A stretch of 64,000 nt of DNA from Clostridium sp. (lineage in GTDB: Bacteria; Bacillota_I; Bacilli_A; Acholeplasmatales; Anaeroplasmataceae). Each line of letters starts with the position of its first letter. Position 1 is the stretch's first letter. Where the stretch lies: NCBI GenBank assembly GCA_022010015.1, contig CP091735.1, positions 1,798,001 to 1,862,000 on the forward strand. Direction: 5' to 3'. Positions 42,513 through 54,337 of this stretch are shown here, in pieces. A model generated the notes under the pieces. It ran no database searches and had not been told where the DNA came from. It was given only the letters and a program-made list of their open reading frames with translations. Made by a program: the position numbers and the translations under genes.

Positions 42513-43490
42513 TTAACGATTCATAAGTAGCGGAATTGCATCTGTGAATTTAATCTTACCATGAATAAAATCATAGGCAACATTAATAATTGGTAGATCC
42601 AAATTATATTTTAATCCAATCTCATGAGCTGCTTCTATTGTTCTAATTCCTTCAACAGTCTGTTTAGATGAAGAAAGAGCTTCCTCTACCGGCATTCCTT
42701 GGCCAATCTTCAAGCCTGTTTGGAAATTTCTTGAATTCATTGATGAAGCAGTTACAATTAAATCACCAATACCACTAAGTCCATAAGCTGTTTCTTTTTT
42801 TCCTCCAAGAGCTACTACAATAGCTATAATCTCTCTAATCGAGCGCGCAATTAATGCTGCACGAGCATTTTCACCAAGTCCTAAACCAGTAGAAATACCA
42901 CTAACAATAGCAATTGCATTTTTAATTGCTCCACCAGTCTCTACGCCAATTACATCGCTACCTGTATAAACACGTAGGTAATCATTTGAAAATAAATTTT
43001 GAACAAGCTTAGCTGCCTCAAAATTGTTTGAAGCACTTACAAGAGTAGTAAGTTTTCTTAAAATTAATTCCTCAGCATGACTTGGACCTGATAATACAAC
43101 ATAGGCCTTTAAATATTCTTTATTAATTTCCTGTTCAACAATTTGACTTACTCTAAGTGATGTATCAGGCTCAATTCCCTTACTAACATTAACAAAAGTT
43201 TTTGATGAAGTTAAAATTTGATTTATCTCTTTTAAAACTCCACGCATAAACTTAGTTGGTAATGATAAAATTATAATATCAGCATAATCAACAGCTTCCC
43301 TTAAATCAAGGGTGGCTTTAATATTTGTCGGAATTGTTACATCAAAAAAATGGATGTACATGATTCTTATTAATTTTATTTACAAAAAAATCTCGTTAAT
43401 GTCGCGAATTAAAACCTCGCAGCCATTATCAGAAAGAACCTGGGCAAGGGTTGTTCCCCAAGCTCCTCCACCAATAAATGATACCTTCAT
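42513..43490 (-). CDS. gpsA: NAD(P)H-dependent glycerol-3-phosphate dehydrogenase, one frameshift region
   Basis: Makes sn-glycerol-3-phosphate for membrane lipids. The N-terminus MKVSFIGGGAWGTTLAQVL is the nucleotide-binding GxGxWG site. The rest is nearly all in one frame: LSLPTKFMRGVLKEI, VSKGIEPDTSLRVSQ, YVVLSGPSHAEE, GAIKNAIAIVSGISTGLGLG and TAYGLSGIGDLIVTASS, with the catalytic Lys in IKNAIA. Breaks lie only near 43345-43390. Length of about 325 residues is normal. It follows der by two bases, as in Bacillus. Confidence 0.96.
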
Positions 43491-43492
43491 AA

Positions 43493-44810
43493 TTAATCTC
43501 TTTTCCTAAATTCAAATTTAATAGGTGTTCCGAAGAAATCAAAATTCTTACGAATTTGATTTTCAAGATAACGCAAATATGAAAAAAATGAATATATTTT
43601 TGGTTCATTAACAAATATTGCAAATGTTGGTGGTTCAACCCCAACCTGCGAAATGTAGAAAAATTTAGCCTTTCCACCATTAAATTCACTTGGTGGATTC
43701 ATTAAAATAGCTTCCTGGAAAAACATCATTTTAAAAACACTAGTAGAAACTCGCTTTTTGATAGCTTTCATAGGCTAAATTAATTTCTGGAAATAAGGTA
43801 TGAACTCTTTTCTTTTCTAAAGCTGATAAAAAGACAATAGGAGCATAATCTAAATATTTAAACTTAGATCTTATTTCCTCCTCCCATTCCTTCATAGTAT
43901 TATTTTCCTTTTTAACTAAATCCCATTTATTCACCACGATTATTGCTGGTAAATTATATTCATCCAAATATTGACCAACATGTAAATCCTGCTCAATAAT
44001 GCCTGTTTCTACATCTAAGACAAGTAAAACAACCTTACTTCTTAGCATTGCATCAACTGCTCTTATATTACTATACTTTTCAGCATTTTCGTAAACCTTA
44101 CCTTTTTTTCTAAGGCCTGCCGTATCAATTACAACATAATTTTGACCATTTGCCTTAAACATTGTATCAATAGCATCTCTTGTAGTTCCTGCTACTGGAG
44201 ATACGATAACTCTTTCATCGTTCAATAAAGCATTAGTCAAGCTTGATTTACCAACATTTGGTCTTCCAACTAATGAAAAAGGAATTGCATTATCGTATTC
44301 ATTATCTTTATGATTAGGAAGAATTTCAATAATCTTATCCAATAAATTACCAATACCTATTCCATGAGATGAGCTGCAGGCAATAGGATCACCAAATCCC
44401 AAAGCATAAAAATCATATATTTTTCCTTAAATTTTTTTGGTCATCAACCTTATTAACGGCAAGTAAAACTGGCTTTTTTTAGTTTTTGTAAAGAAGCTTA
44501 GCAACATAATCATCATCACTTGTAACTCCACTTCTACAATCCACCACAAAAAAACAATTACGTCAGCTTCATCCATAGCAATTTCTGCTTGAGCCTTAAT
44601 CTCTGATAAAAAAGGAGCATCTTTAATTTCAATGCCCCCTGTATCAATAAGATAAAAATCTTTTCCCAACCAAGTGGCTTTGCTATATATTCTATCTCTT
44701 GTAATACCTGGTTGGTCATCTGTGATGGATAATCTTTGGCCAATTATACGATTAAACATAGTAGATTTACCAACATTAGGTCGGCCTACAATTGCAACCT
44801 TAGCCAACAT
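43493..44810 (-). CDS. der: Ribosome-associated GTPase Der (EngA), frameshifted
   Basis: Double-GTPase needed for 50S assembly. G domain 1: VAIVGRPNVGKSTMFNRIIG, GITRDRIY, LIDTGG. G domain 2: SLVGRPNVGKSSLTNALL, VAGTTRDAIDT, IDTAGLRKKG, VNKWDLVKKE and LSALEKKRV. The KH-like C-terminus holds GVEPPTFAIFVNEP and FEFRKRD. Length of about 438 residues is typical. Breaks are near 44550, 44480, 44425 and 43755. The ribosome-binding site lies in the end of rpsA. Confidence 0.95.
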
Positions 44811-44826
44811 ATTCTCACATCCTTAT

Positions 44827-46211
44827 TTATTTTTTTCAAAATATCCTTATATAAATCGCCAAGATTCATACTAACATCTTCTTCAGCTTCAGAATCCATA
44901 TATTTTTGGAATTCCTTGCGTTCAAGATTAGCTAAATGCTTCTTAACAGATAATTCTAAAATCCATTCCTTTGGTTTAATAGTTGAAACAACAGCATTTA
45001 CCTTGTCACCAACCTGATATACTTCATCAAGCTTACCGTTTTGATTTTCAGCAAAAGCATCCTTAGCAGGAATAAAAGCATCAACACCAAGAGCAGTAAC
45101 ATAAACACCCTTTTGATCAACCTTTGTAACTGTAGCCTCTACTAAATCACCAACATTAGCATTAACTCTGCTCCATGGATTATCAATGATTGCCTTTCTT
45201 GAGAAAGAAATTCTTTCCTTTTTAGGCTCAATAGCAATTATTGCAACCTCAATTTCATCACCAATTTTGCAATAAGCATCAAAATTATCATTTGGATTCC
45301 AGCTAAACTCACTCTTGTGAAGTAAGCCACGAACATTAGGAGCAACCTCAAGTAATAATCCATAAGGCATCTTATTTACAACCTTAGCCATAACCTTATC
45401 TGAAACCTTATGATTTTCTACATATTGCTCAAATGGAGTTTTAAGTAAAGCCTTTCTTGATAATAAAAGCTTACCATTTTCCTTGCTAATAATTTTAACA
45501 TCAAGCTTGTCACCAACGTGTAGAACATCAGTAATGTTCTTGACAAAAAAATATGATCAACCTGATTTAATCTAATTAAACCTTGATTATACTTAAAACG
45601 AACGAAAGCGCCAAATGGTTCAATCTTAGAAATTGTACCATTTACAACATCACCCTCATTTAAGGTATCAAGCTCAGCATTTTTATTAGCCTCATATTCT
45701 TCATGTTCAACAACACGATAAGAAACAACACCTGTTTTTTTCTTCTTTCATTTAATTCTAAAAATTTTTAACCTTAAGACTATCACCAATCTTAACATCG
45801 CTTGGAGCTTGGCTTAAAGGCATAAAGAATGTAAAGCCTTTAGCTGCAACATTATAGCCCTTTTTCTAATTTTTTTGTAACCTTAACAGTTAAAGCCTCA
45901 TTAGTATTTTTCACTTAAAGCTTTAAAATTTTTCTTCCTTAAGCATATTAAGTCTACTTAACAAGATTACTCCATTTTTCTTCATCGACCTTAGTTACCT
46001 CACAGGTAATATCATCACCAACATTAACAAGACCAATAAATGATGTAACATTTTTATCAGTTGTATAATGATCTAAATACATTGTACCTTCAGTAAATTG
46101 ATGTAAATCAATAGAAATAGAATCCTTTTTTACCTCTACAACCTTACCAGTAACCTTGTCCTTAACATGAACATCATTATATTCAAAGCTATTCATTTCG
46201 TTATTTTCCAT
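44827..46211 (-). CDS. rpsA: Ribosomal protein S1-like protein, frameshifted
   Basis: Contains repeated S1 (OB-fold) RNA-binding domains. Repeats are visible in GKVVEVKKDSISIDLHQFTE, in the 45600 region (FNPFGAFVRFKYNQG-like), in MPYGLLLEVAPNVRGLLHKS and in TVTKVDQKGVYVTALGVDAF. Together they form a four-domain protein of about 460 residues. The end is best placed at DILKK, where a run of seven A should be six. Breaks also occur near 45560, 45740, 45870 and 45920. It reads in frame with cmk across the junction; see the finding on fusion. Confidence 0.88.
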
Positions 46212-46871
46212 TTTTTTTAACCTCTCATTAATTATATCTACAATTTTATTACAAACCTCAGCTATTGTAAGCTTTGTTGTATCTAAATAAATCGCATCGT
46301 CTGCCTGCTTCAAAGGAGCAAGCTTACGATTTGAATCTATATCATCCCGACGTTTAATTAATTCCAAAACTTCCTCATAGGAATCATTTCTACCAGCTTC
46401 ACGTAATTCCTTACATCTTCTTTTAGCTCGTTCCTCGGCGCTGGCCGTTAAGAAGATTTTAACATCAGCATTTGGTAATACTACAGTTCCAATGTCCCTA
46501 CCATCCATTAAGATTTTACCTTCCTTAGCTGATTGTCTTTGAAAATGAACCATTTTATCGCGAACACAGCCTTGCTTAGAAACAATAGAAACATTTCTTG
46601 TTACTTCTTCACTACGTATTTCCTTTGAAACATCCACACCGTTTAAATAGGTTTTTATTATTTGAATATATAATTGAAATATTATTTAAAAAAACGTATA
46701 TTCATTAGGATCTTCAAAGCTAATACCACGGTTTATTGCCTCTAATGTTACAGCTCTATACATTGCACCCGTATCAATATGTGTAAAGCCTAGTTTTTTA
46801 GCAACTATTGTACTTATTGAGGATTTACCGCTTCCAGCTGGGCCATCGATGGCTACTTGAAAATTAACCAT
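46201..46871 (-). CDS. cmk: Cytidylate kinase, frameshifted
   Basis: Phosphorylates CMP and dCMP. The P-loop is VAIDGPAGSGKSSISTIVAK, followed by THIDTGAMYRAV. The C-terminal half has MDGRDIGTVVLPNADVKIFL, ASAEERAKRRCKEL and DSNRKLAPLKQADDAIYLDT, all diagnostic. Breaks are near 46688 and 46660. The last residues NERLKK run straight into the rpsA start; with one more A in that run the gene would end a few codons later. Length of about 222 residues is normal. Confidence 0.93.
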
Positions 46872-46948
46872 TATAGACACCTTACTTTCTTTTAAAAACC
46901 ACAAAAAAATTATATCATATAATTGATTTTATTTCAATAATATATCTT

Positions 46949-47679
46949 CTATAGACTATATAATTTTTTTATTTCATGAGGCTTTAAAGGTCGATATGCA
47001 CCTTCAGGCAAATCCTCAAGCGTAATTCCCGCAAATGATAGTCGCTTTAGTTTCTTAACCTCATGGCCAAGTGCCTCACACATTCTACGAACCTGTCTAT
47101 TTCTTCCCTCAGTAATTGTTAATTTAATTGATGAAGAGTCGTTAACCTTATCAATAGATAGTACCTCAACTCTAGCACGCTTAGTTTTAATGCCATCTAG
47201 TTCAATTCCCTTCATTAATTTTATAATATCACCCCTGAGATAGCTTTCCTTTAATTCTAACCTGATAAGATTTTTCAACCTCTTTTGCAGACTTAGTAAG
47301 CTTATAAGCAAGCTCACCATCATTAGTGAATAATAAAACACCTGAGGTATCATAATCAAGTCTACCAATTGGATAAATCCTATTTTTCAAGATCTTCCTT
47401 ATTAAATAAATCCATAACTGTTCTTCTTCCTAAATCATCACTTAGGGTTGTCATATAACCAGTTGGCTTATTTAAAAACATAATAAACCTTATTTTTCCT
47501 TAATAATCGGCTTACCATCAACTAAAATTATATCCTTCTTGCTAACCTTTGTCCCAAGCTCCTTTACAATTTTACCATTAACACTTACTCTTCCACTTTT
47601 TAATAATTTCTTCGCTTGCTCTACGAGAGGCAACGCCAGCCTGCGCCATAACCTTTTGTAGTCTTTCTAAATTATCCAT
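46949..47679 (-). CDS. rluB: Pseudouridine synthase RluB family, frameshifted
   Basis: Modifies 23S rRNA. N-terminal S4 domain: MDNLERLQKVMAQAGVASRR. The catalytic motif is YPIGRLDYDTSGVLLFTNDG, with the nucleophilic Asp. C-terminal EGRNRQVRRMCEALGHEVKK and LEDLPEGAYRPLKPHEI are family signatures. Breaks are near 47600, 47490, 47390 and 47255. Length of about 243 residues is normal. It is downstream of spmA-spmB, as in Bacillus. Confidence 0.93.
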
Positions 47680-47745
47680 TTTTTTAATCACCGCTTCTAT
47701 TATAAAAATAAATAAGCTAAAATTTCCACATTTTTTTACTTTTTA

Positions 47746-48272
47746 CTAAAGATTATAGATAAAAAAATACAATATTAAAAGTGTTAAAACAAAGCATAAA
47801 ATATCAGTAGTAATTCCTACAAAATAAGCATATCCTGCCCTTTTAATTTTGATTGCAGCAAAATATAATGAATAAACATAAATAGTTGTATCAGTACTAC
47901 CAAGTAACAAAGATGAAGCAATTCCTATTTTACTGTCCGGATGATAATCTTCAAAAATTTTAATCATAAATCCCTCTGCTGCATAACCAGATACAGGTCT
48001 AAAAAAAGTCCTTCAAAAAAATCAATTCGCTTGGTAAATTAGAAAAAAATTAAATAGGCTTAAAATACCACTTGCCTCAAAAAAACATAAACCGCAACAT
48101 ACATAGCCATTATATATGGCAATATTTGCAGAGAAATACTTATTCCTTCCTTAGCGCCATTAATAAATGACTCATAAGCATTTGTTTTTATTTTTTTAAT
48201 ACACATTATAAAAATTTAATAAAAATAAATAAAAGGTATTATATAATAGCTAACGCCAAGCAAAATGAGCAC
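47746..48272 (-). CDS. spmB: Spore maturation protein B, frameshifted
   Basis: A membrane protein of the nucleoside-recognition (Gate) family needed for spore core dehydration. The N-terminal half is in shifted frames: NAYESFINGAKEGISISLQI and LPYIMAMYVAVYVF. The C-terminal half is open: SSLLLGSTDTTIYVYSLYFA, IKRAGYAYFVGITTDILCF, matching the GSTDTTFYV motif of SpmB. Length of about 173 residues is normal. The start is probably the GTG at 48272, ten bases after the spmA stop. Confidence 0.88.
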
Positions 48273-48281
48273 ACACCTTAT

Positions 48282-48842
48282 TTAAACAAATTGAAAAACA
48301 GCATTAAAAACACCTCCTATAATTATTAAAAGAATAACTACAAGAGAATTATTCATTCCTCCATAAGAAACCCTTGTTGATATTAAAGAAACAGGTAAGA
48401 CACAAAGACAACTGCTATTTAAATTTAAAAAAACATTATCATTTCTTTGCTTGCTTTAGAATCAAAATTGTTTAGTTTCTGATAATCTTTTAAAGGCTTT
48501 TCAGCCCAAAAAGGAGTTGCAGCACTCCCAACAGATAGCATATTTGATATAAGATTTAATGACATGTATTTTTAAAGCAACATCATTCTTGTCTAATCCT
48601 CTAAATAATGGTCTTATCAAACAAGAAAGGGCTCCACCCAAAAATATTTAATAAACCAGAATCTATACATATTTGCAAAATTCCAGACCAAAAATATCAA
48701 GGTATATGCAGTATTAAAAAAAATAGATATTGCTTCCTTAGGACCACATATAAAGGCATTAGTTAAATTAGAGGTATTACCAGTTGCAACCGAAAACAAA
48801 AATACCAACTGCAAATAAAAAAATAAATATTGCGCTTACCAT
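48282..48842 (-). CDS. spmA: Spore maturation protein A, frameshifted
   Basis: Partner of SpmB in the same family. The N-terminus is MVSAIFIFLFAVGIFVF; the middle reads SNLTNAFICGPKEAISIFFN and TAYTLIFLVWNFANMYRF. The C-terminal half has ISNMLSVGSAATPFWAEKPL, then the membrane stretch NNSLVVILLIIIGGVFNAVF. NLLGLGNAATPFG-type sequence is the family hallmark. Length of about 186 residues. Breaks are near 48800, 48640, 48570, 48420 and 48320. Confidence 0.87.
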
Positions 48843-48892
48843 CCTATCACCTATTTAATTATATTTTTTAAAAAAATTAAAAAAATGCTAAG

Positions 48893-49599
48893 TTAATCCT
48901 TAGCAATTTCAATAACCTCTTTAAAAAAAGCAAGTTCCATATCCAAACGCTTTAAATAAGCATCTAAATTTGTGTATTTATTTAAAAAAAACAAAGAATA
49001 AATATTCCCCTCACTACTACTTAAATTAGCAAAATGTAGATAAATTTCACTATTTGTATATTTAGTTTCTGTATTGATTGAGCAACCAACTATTGGTGAA
49101 TCAAATTGTTCCAAATTTAATGCATATGGCTTTTTCTTAAATGTAAATTTATATATTCTAGCATAGGTATAATCCTTATCCATTCCTGTCTTATATGATG
49201 CACTATAAGCCGTAATCTTTACATCATCAATGTTACCTTGTAATAAAAAAATGATGGTAAATAAGATGGCTTAGCATAGGGTATATCTAGAGTTTTAAGC
49301 ATATCCTCCTTAGGATTACCTCCAATTTCTAGCTTAAAGTCCTTTAATCTTTCCTTAAACGCCTCTTCAATTATTTCCTGCTGCTTAATCATAAATTTTT
49401 GATGAGCAATATTACTTGCAAGCATCCAATTTACAATTCCTACTAAAATAATCACTAGAGCAAGTGGAATAATTTTTTTATAGCCAAAATAAAAAAACTA
49501 AAGCAAGTCCTAATAAAATAAGTGAGCTTACAGATAAATAAATTGCTTTTTATAAGGGCACTATTTTTTTAATTTTTTTATATTTTTTTCTTCCAACAT
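48893..49599 (-). CDS. Two-helix membrane protein, possibly DUF3137-like, frameshifted
   Basis: About 235 residues. Two hydrophobic segments near the N-terminus (YLSVSSLILLGLALVF and IIPLALVIILVGIVNWMLAS) are followed by a helix KQQEIIEEAFKERLKDFKLE. A soluble domain follows: IDDVKITAYSASYKTGMDKD, TFKKKPYALNLEQFDSPIVG and YLHFANLSSSEGNIYSLFFL. The order resembles DUF3137 proteins; this is a weak similarity. It begins nine bases after the HD-protein stop and belongs to the same unit. Confidence 0.55.
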
Positions 49600-49607
49600 T
49601 TTATCAC

Positions 49608-50272
49608 CTAAATTAATTGTTGTTCATTTATTATTAGCTTAAATTCAAGTCCAAGCTTCTCAGCAGCTTTACGACACATAATCATACGATTTAAAAAAAT
49701 ATTTCAAAGTAATCCATTACCGGTGAAACCTTAACATCAATTTCTAGCTTTAGCTTAATAATTGTTTTATCAGTATTAATCTTTAAAATTGACTTTTTTT
49801 AACAGAATAGTTAACTCTATCATGAATATCAAAATTTGCCACATCCTGATTTCTAACTCTTGTTCTTCTTACATCTGATTTATCAGCTATTATTAAAGCA
49901 GCGGCAATTGGATTTACTGCAACTCCAGTTCCTTCATCATGGTTACCAATCGCAGAAACAATTTGAGCAATATCGTCTGGTTCCATATTTAAATGGTCTA
50001 AAATACGAAAAGCCATAATAGCTCCACTTTGAGAATGATCAACTCTATTAACTAAATTACCAATGTCATGTAAATATGCAGCAATCTGAACTAACTCAAC
50101 ATCATGCTCATTATATCCTAGCGTTTTAAGAATATATGCAGCATCACGAGCAACCTTAGTTACATGCGGAAAGCTATGCTCAGTATAGCCTAAAGCAATT
50201 AAAGATTCATCAGCCTTTTCAATATAGGTATTTATTTCTTTATTTTTTTATTATTTCAGCATATGTAATCAT
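49608..50272 (-). CDS. HD-domain phosphohydrolase, frameshifted
   Basis: A metal-dependent phosphohydrolase of unknown substrate, about 220 residues. The first metal His is in GYTEHSFPHVTKVARDAAYI. The HD motif is IAAYLHDIGNLVNRVDHSQSG, and the later ligand is in SAIGNHDEGTGVAVNPIAAA. ADKSDVRRTRVRNQDVANFD follows, then after a break near 49795 a C-terminal segment ending INEQQLI. The N-terminus has one break near 50240. The stop overlaps the ribosome-binding site of the next gene. Confidence 0.85.
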
Positions 50273-50310
50273 TTATATCACCGCCTTATTTTTAGCATTT
50301 TTTTCATACG

Positions 50311-50337
50311 AAAAAAAGTCCACAAGGGACTTTTTTT
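50311..50337. terminator. Terminator between the lipoprotein and the HD gene
   Basis: The arms AAAAAAAGTCC and GGGACTTTTTTT surround a short ACAA loop. Confidence 0.82.
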
Positions 50338-50345
50338 ACATTTTT

Positions 50346-51740
50346 TTACTTAATTGATACAATATGAGGATTTGCAGCATTATTGTAAATATATAAATAG
50401 CCTGTTATATTTATTTTTAGCACCAGCTTTTAATTCAGCTACACTCTTATATAAATCAGTATCCTCAGCTGTTAAATATGATTCAACACAGCAATCCATT
50501 GTCTTACCATTTGCATCTTTAACTGTAAAATAAATATCTCCAGTTTTATCATCTTTTTGGAATGTTGGATCACTAACTAATGTTACATCCTTAATTGTGA
50601 AATAAGCATTATTGAACATTTCAATTCCAGCATTCATCTCAAGCTCAATTGGTGTGAATGACTTTTTCTTACCATCTAATACCTTATATGTAGCACCAGC
50701 ACCATCTTGACCTAAAATTTCAGACTGTCCGCTCCATTCACCCTTAACACCAGTAATACTAACCTTATTACCGATAGCTAAATCTGTATCATATTGTTCC
50801 TTTGTACAGTTAATATTATAAACAAAGTAGCCTTCACTATTATCATCTAAAAATATATAATGTTGCCTTATTATCCCACCAGCTTTGCTTTGCAGCTACA
50901 TAACCAGTAATTGTTGTAACTGTATTATTTTCAGTATTCATAAAATTGCCAAATGCATGAGCTTGCTTTTAATAAATCCTTATTTATTGTTTCCTTATGA
51001 TTTGTCTTAATGTCAACAATATGAGGGTTTGCAGCATTATTATACATATACATATAGCCAGTAATGTTAAGCTTTGCTCCAGCCTCTAAAGAAGCTACGC
51101 TCTTATAAAAATCAGTATCTTCAGCTGTTAAATAAGATTCAACGCAGCAATCCATTGTCTTACCATTTGCATCCTTAACAGTAAAATAAATATCTCCAGT
51201 ATTGTTATCCTTTTGGAATGTTGGAGTACTAGTTAATGTTACATCCTTAATTGTGAAATAAGCATTGTTAAATTCTTTTGCATCATCATCAAGAGTTAAT
51301 TCAATTGGCTTAAAATCTGTCTTCTTTGTTGTACTATCAACAGTATAAGTGGCACCATCACCATCTTGACCAAGAATTTCCATCTCGCCACTCCATTCAC
51401 CCTTAACACCAGTAACACTAACCTTATTACCGATAGCTAAATCTGTATCATACTGTTCCTTTGTACAAGATAGGTTATAAACAAAATAACCCTCACTATT
51501 ATCATCTAATAGATAAATAGTAGCTTTACCATCCCACCAACTTTGCTTTGCAGCAACATATCCCATAACGTCAGTAACCTGATTTGTTGGTGCTTTCTCA
51601 AATGCAGTATGAAGATGAGCTTGACCTAATTGCTCCATAGTTAGTGAAACAATTTCTTTTGAAGAATTCTTACATCCAGCAACTGTAAATAAAGCAGCTA
51701 AGGCTGTAGCACCTACTAAAAATTTTTTTCTTGCTTTCAT
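50346..51740 (-). CDS. Lipoprotein with two tandem OB-like domains, frameshifted
   Basis: The signal peptide MKARKKFLVGATALAALFTV ends in the lipobox VAGC. The mature protein of about 440 residues is a tandem duplication. Each unit of about 200 residues contains TDVMGYVAAKQSWWDGKATI or its variant, DDNSEGYFVYN, TDLAIGNKVSVTGVKGEWSG and GDIYFTVKDANGKTMDCCVE, ending in AANPHIVDIK or HIVSIK. The beta-rich pattern resembles OB-fold modules of extracellular proteins. Breaks are near 50950, 50860 and 50400. It lies next to a solute-binding protein gene but has its own terminator. Function unknown. Confidence 0.75.
50349..50930 (-). repeat. Second unit of the intragenic tandem duplication
   Basis: Closely matches about 51000-51590 in nucleotide and protein sequence; for example both encode TGDIYFTVKDANGKTMDCCV and ESYLTAEDTD. 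This points to recent duplication. Confidence 0.75.
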
Positions 51741-51850
51741 TTTTTTCTATATTCTCTCTTTCTTATTTATTCATATATATTATACTTAAAATCTAACTAA
51801 AATACAAGATTTTTAGATTTTTTACATTTCATTAAATATTACAATTATCC

Positions 51851-53388
51851 TTAGCCCTTTTTAAATAGCTTATCCAAATGCTCATCATCCATTACAGGAT
51901 ATGATGAAGGACTTCCCATCCAAAAATATCATACCACCACAAGCATTTCTAACAAGTGCAGAGCCATTAAATGCCGGAGTAACGAAGCTATTTTTCAATA
52001 TTTTTTTAATAACATTCTTAGTTGCGGCAATTTTTTTACATAATAGCTATTTGCATAAGCATAAGCATTTGTAGCTTCATTTTTTTATAAATAGGTGAGG
52101 GATTGTTTAGATAATTTTTGGAAATCAGCATTATTTATTGCTTTATAGGTTACAGGTGAATAGCCTTCAGTTTTAGCATAGGCTATTTGCGTATCATTTG
52201 TAAGTAAGTACATTGCAAATATCCAAGAAGCAAGTACCTCCTGCGGATTAGACTTATTGAATAAACAAATTGATGGCCCCTGAGAAATAACATCAACACC
52301 AGATGTATCATCCTGAGGAACATCACAAACAATAGTTTCAAATGATCCAAAGGCCTCAACCTCAGTAAGAGGAGCATCACTACCAATCCAGGTCGCACCA
52401 GCTGATGAATCAATGGCAAAAATACATTCCTTCTTATTAAATTTATTGCCAGGATAGCTTACTCGATCAAACACATCAAATAAGCCCTCATTAACAAATG
52501 TATAACCCCAAAGTTTTTTTATCATCGCTCTAGTATTAGGATTATCAAATAAAAATATCTCCATCCTCTGTTGTATAATCATAGCCGTATTGCTTACATA
52601 ATTGAATAAACATATTATCAACTGATTTATAAATTAAAGGAATAAAGGCATCGCGTTTATAACCCTTATCATTTTTTTATGCTCATCGTCATACTTATTT
52701 CTAGCATAACGACATACCTCAAATAAATAATCCCAAGTAAAAAAATTTCAGGAATTTCAAAGCCATTTTTCTTCTAAATAACTCTTATTTACATACAAAA
52801 ACCTCATCACTACGCATAAAAAGGAATTGTATAATAACTCTTGCCCTTTTTAGATTCATCCTTTAAAAGACCCTCGTCTAAATATTTAGCGATTACTTCA
52901 CTCTTTTTTTAGGACTATCATACAAAAATTTCACTACCACCAAAGCCATATTTTTTTCATTATTAATTAAATCATCAAGTGGTACAACCATATTTTCACC
53001 AGTTTTGTAGGTAGCAACATTATCAGGGTAAGCAATACATACATTAGGTGTTGAATTAGTTGAGATATTTTTTTAAAAACATCACGATAAATATCATTAT
53101 AATTGGTATAGCTTGTTATTTTTTTACCTTAATATTTGGATAAATTTTTTTCAAATTCACTAATCGCATTATAATATATTTGCTTTTTGAGCATTGTTAC
53201 TATCATTTTTTTAGCCCAAAAAGGTTATTTCATAATTTTTTTAGATGTATCGAAGCTTTCAGGAACCTCAAATTTTTGTGTTTGAAAGCTTTTTTTACTT
53301 CCACTAGGAACTAAGGTTCCGTGACAGCTTGCTAATGATAAAACAAAAAAAACACAAGCATCATTAAATAAATTATTCTCTTTTTCAT
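51851..53388 (-). CDS. Sugar ABC transporter solute-binding lipoprotein, frameshifted
   Basis: Family 1 extracellular binding protein of about 510 residues. The signal peptide ends LASCHG. The mature part has YEITFWAKNDSNNAQ, FEKIYPNIKVKKITSY, PNVCIAYPDNVATYKTG, VLYVNKSYLEENGFEIPE, and IFAIDSSAGATWIGSDAPL, then ASWIFAMYLLTNDTQIAYA and EGYSPVTYKA. These are typical of carbohydrate-binding proteins. Many breaks lie in the N-terminal 700 bases. It is followed by neither ATPase nor hydrolase genes; two permease genes are upstream in the same operon. Confidence 0.88.
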
Positions 53389-53423
53389 TTTGCCCACACT
53401 TTTTCTTTCTAATTTAAAAAAAG

Positions 53424-54324
53424 CTAACCCTTTAAGCCGTTTCTAGAAACACCTTGCATTATTTGACGTCTAAATACAATAAAAAAATTATTAATAATGG
53501 TAATGATATAATAACCACTGAAGCCATCATTGCTGGAATATTATCCTTACCAAAGCCTGAGGTTCTAATAATTTCAATTGCCGTACTAACTAAATTATAT
53601 TCACTACTTTCATCTATTACTAAACGAGGCCAAACATATGAATTCCAACATTCAATAAATTTTAAAACCGTAATAAAAAAATTAGGGTTGGCTTTTGATA
53701 AAGGAACCAAAACCTTCATCATATAATTAAAAATCACTTGTTCCATCAACCTTAGCAGCATAATACATCTCATCTGGCACCTGCATAAAAATTTTTGTCT
53801 TAATAAATAAATGTAAAAAAACAGATAAGACTGTTGGTAGAATTAAAGCCGTAAAGGAATTTTTTTCATATTCAAGTTAACTACCGTTGCATAGTTAGTG
53901 ATCGTAAAAAAAGTTCCATAGGAATCATCATTGTTGCAAGATATATACTAAATACCAAATTCTTACCTTTAAATTTTAACCTTGCAAAGGCAAAAGGCTG
54001 CAGTTATAACAATCACTAGCATAATTAAGGTTGTTATAACTGAATATAGTAAGGTATTGCCCATATATCTAATTAAAGAAACGGATTTAAAGGCTGTAAC
54101 ATAGCTATCAATTGTAAAAGCCTTAGGAAATAAAGTTGGAGATACCTCATTTGTAAATTCCTTAAATGATTTAAATGAGGTAATTATCATATAATAAAAA
54201 GGGGAAAAATAACTATGAAGGCACAAATGACTAAAAAAACAAATAAATAACAATATATCTAACAATGTTTTTTTAATTTGTGCTTCTTTTTTTAATTTTT
54301 TTGAACATCAATAGTCTTATTCAT
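53424..54324 (-). CDS. Sugar ABC transporter permease (MalG/UgpE type), frameshifted
   Basis: Second membrane subunit. The N-terminus has PFYYMIITSFKSFKEFTNEV, then YVTAFKSVSLIRYMGNTLLY and ITTLIMLVIVITAAFCL. The EAA region is readable as VPDEMYYAAKVDGTSDF across breaks near 53735-53790. The C-terminus ends RRQIMQGVSRNGLKG, the standard end of these permeases. Breaks are near 53970, 53900, 53850 and 53480. The start at 54324 uses AGGAGGGTG, which overlaps the end of the upstream permease. Confidence 0.9.
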
Positions 54325-54337
54325 CCTTATCACCCTC

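Noticed and set aside
44674..45017. Plus-strand frames opposite der and rpsA
   Set aside because: Antisense to conserved GTPase and S1 coding sequence, with no start signal.
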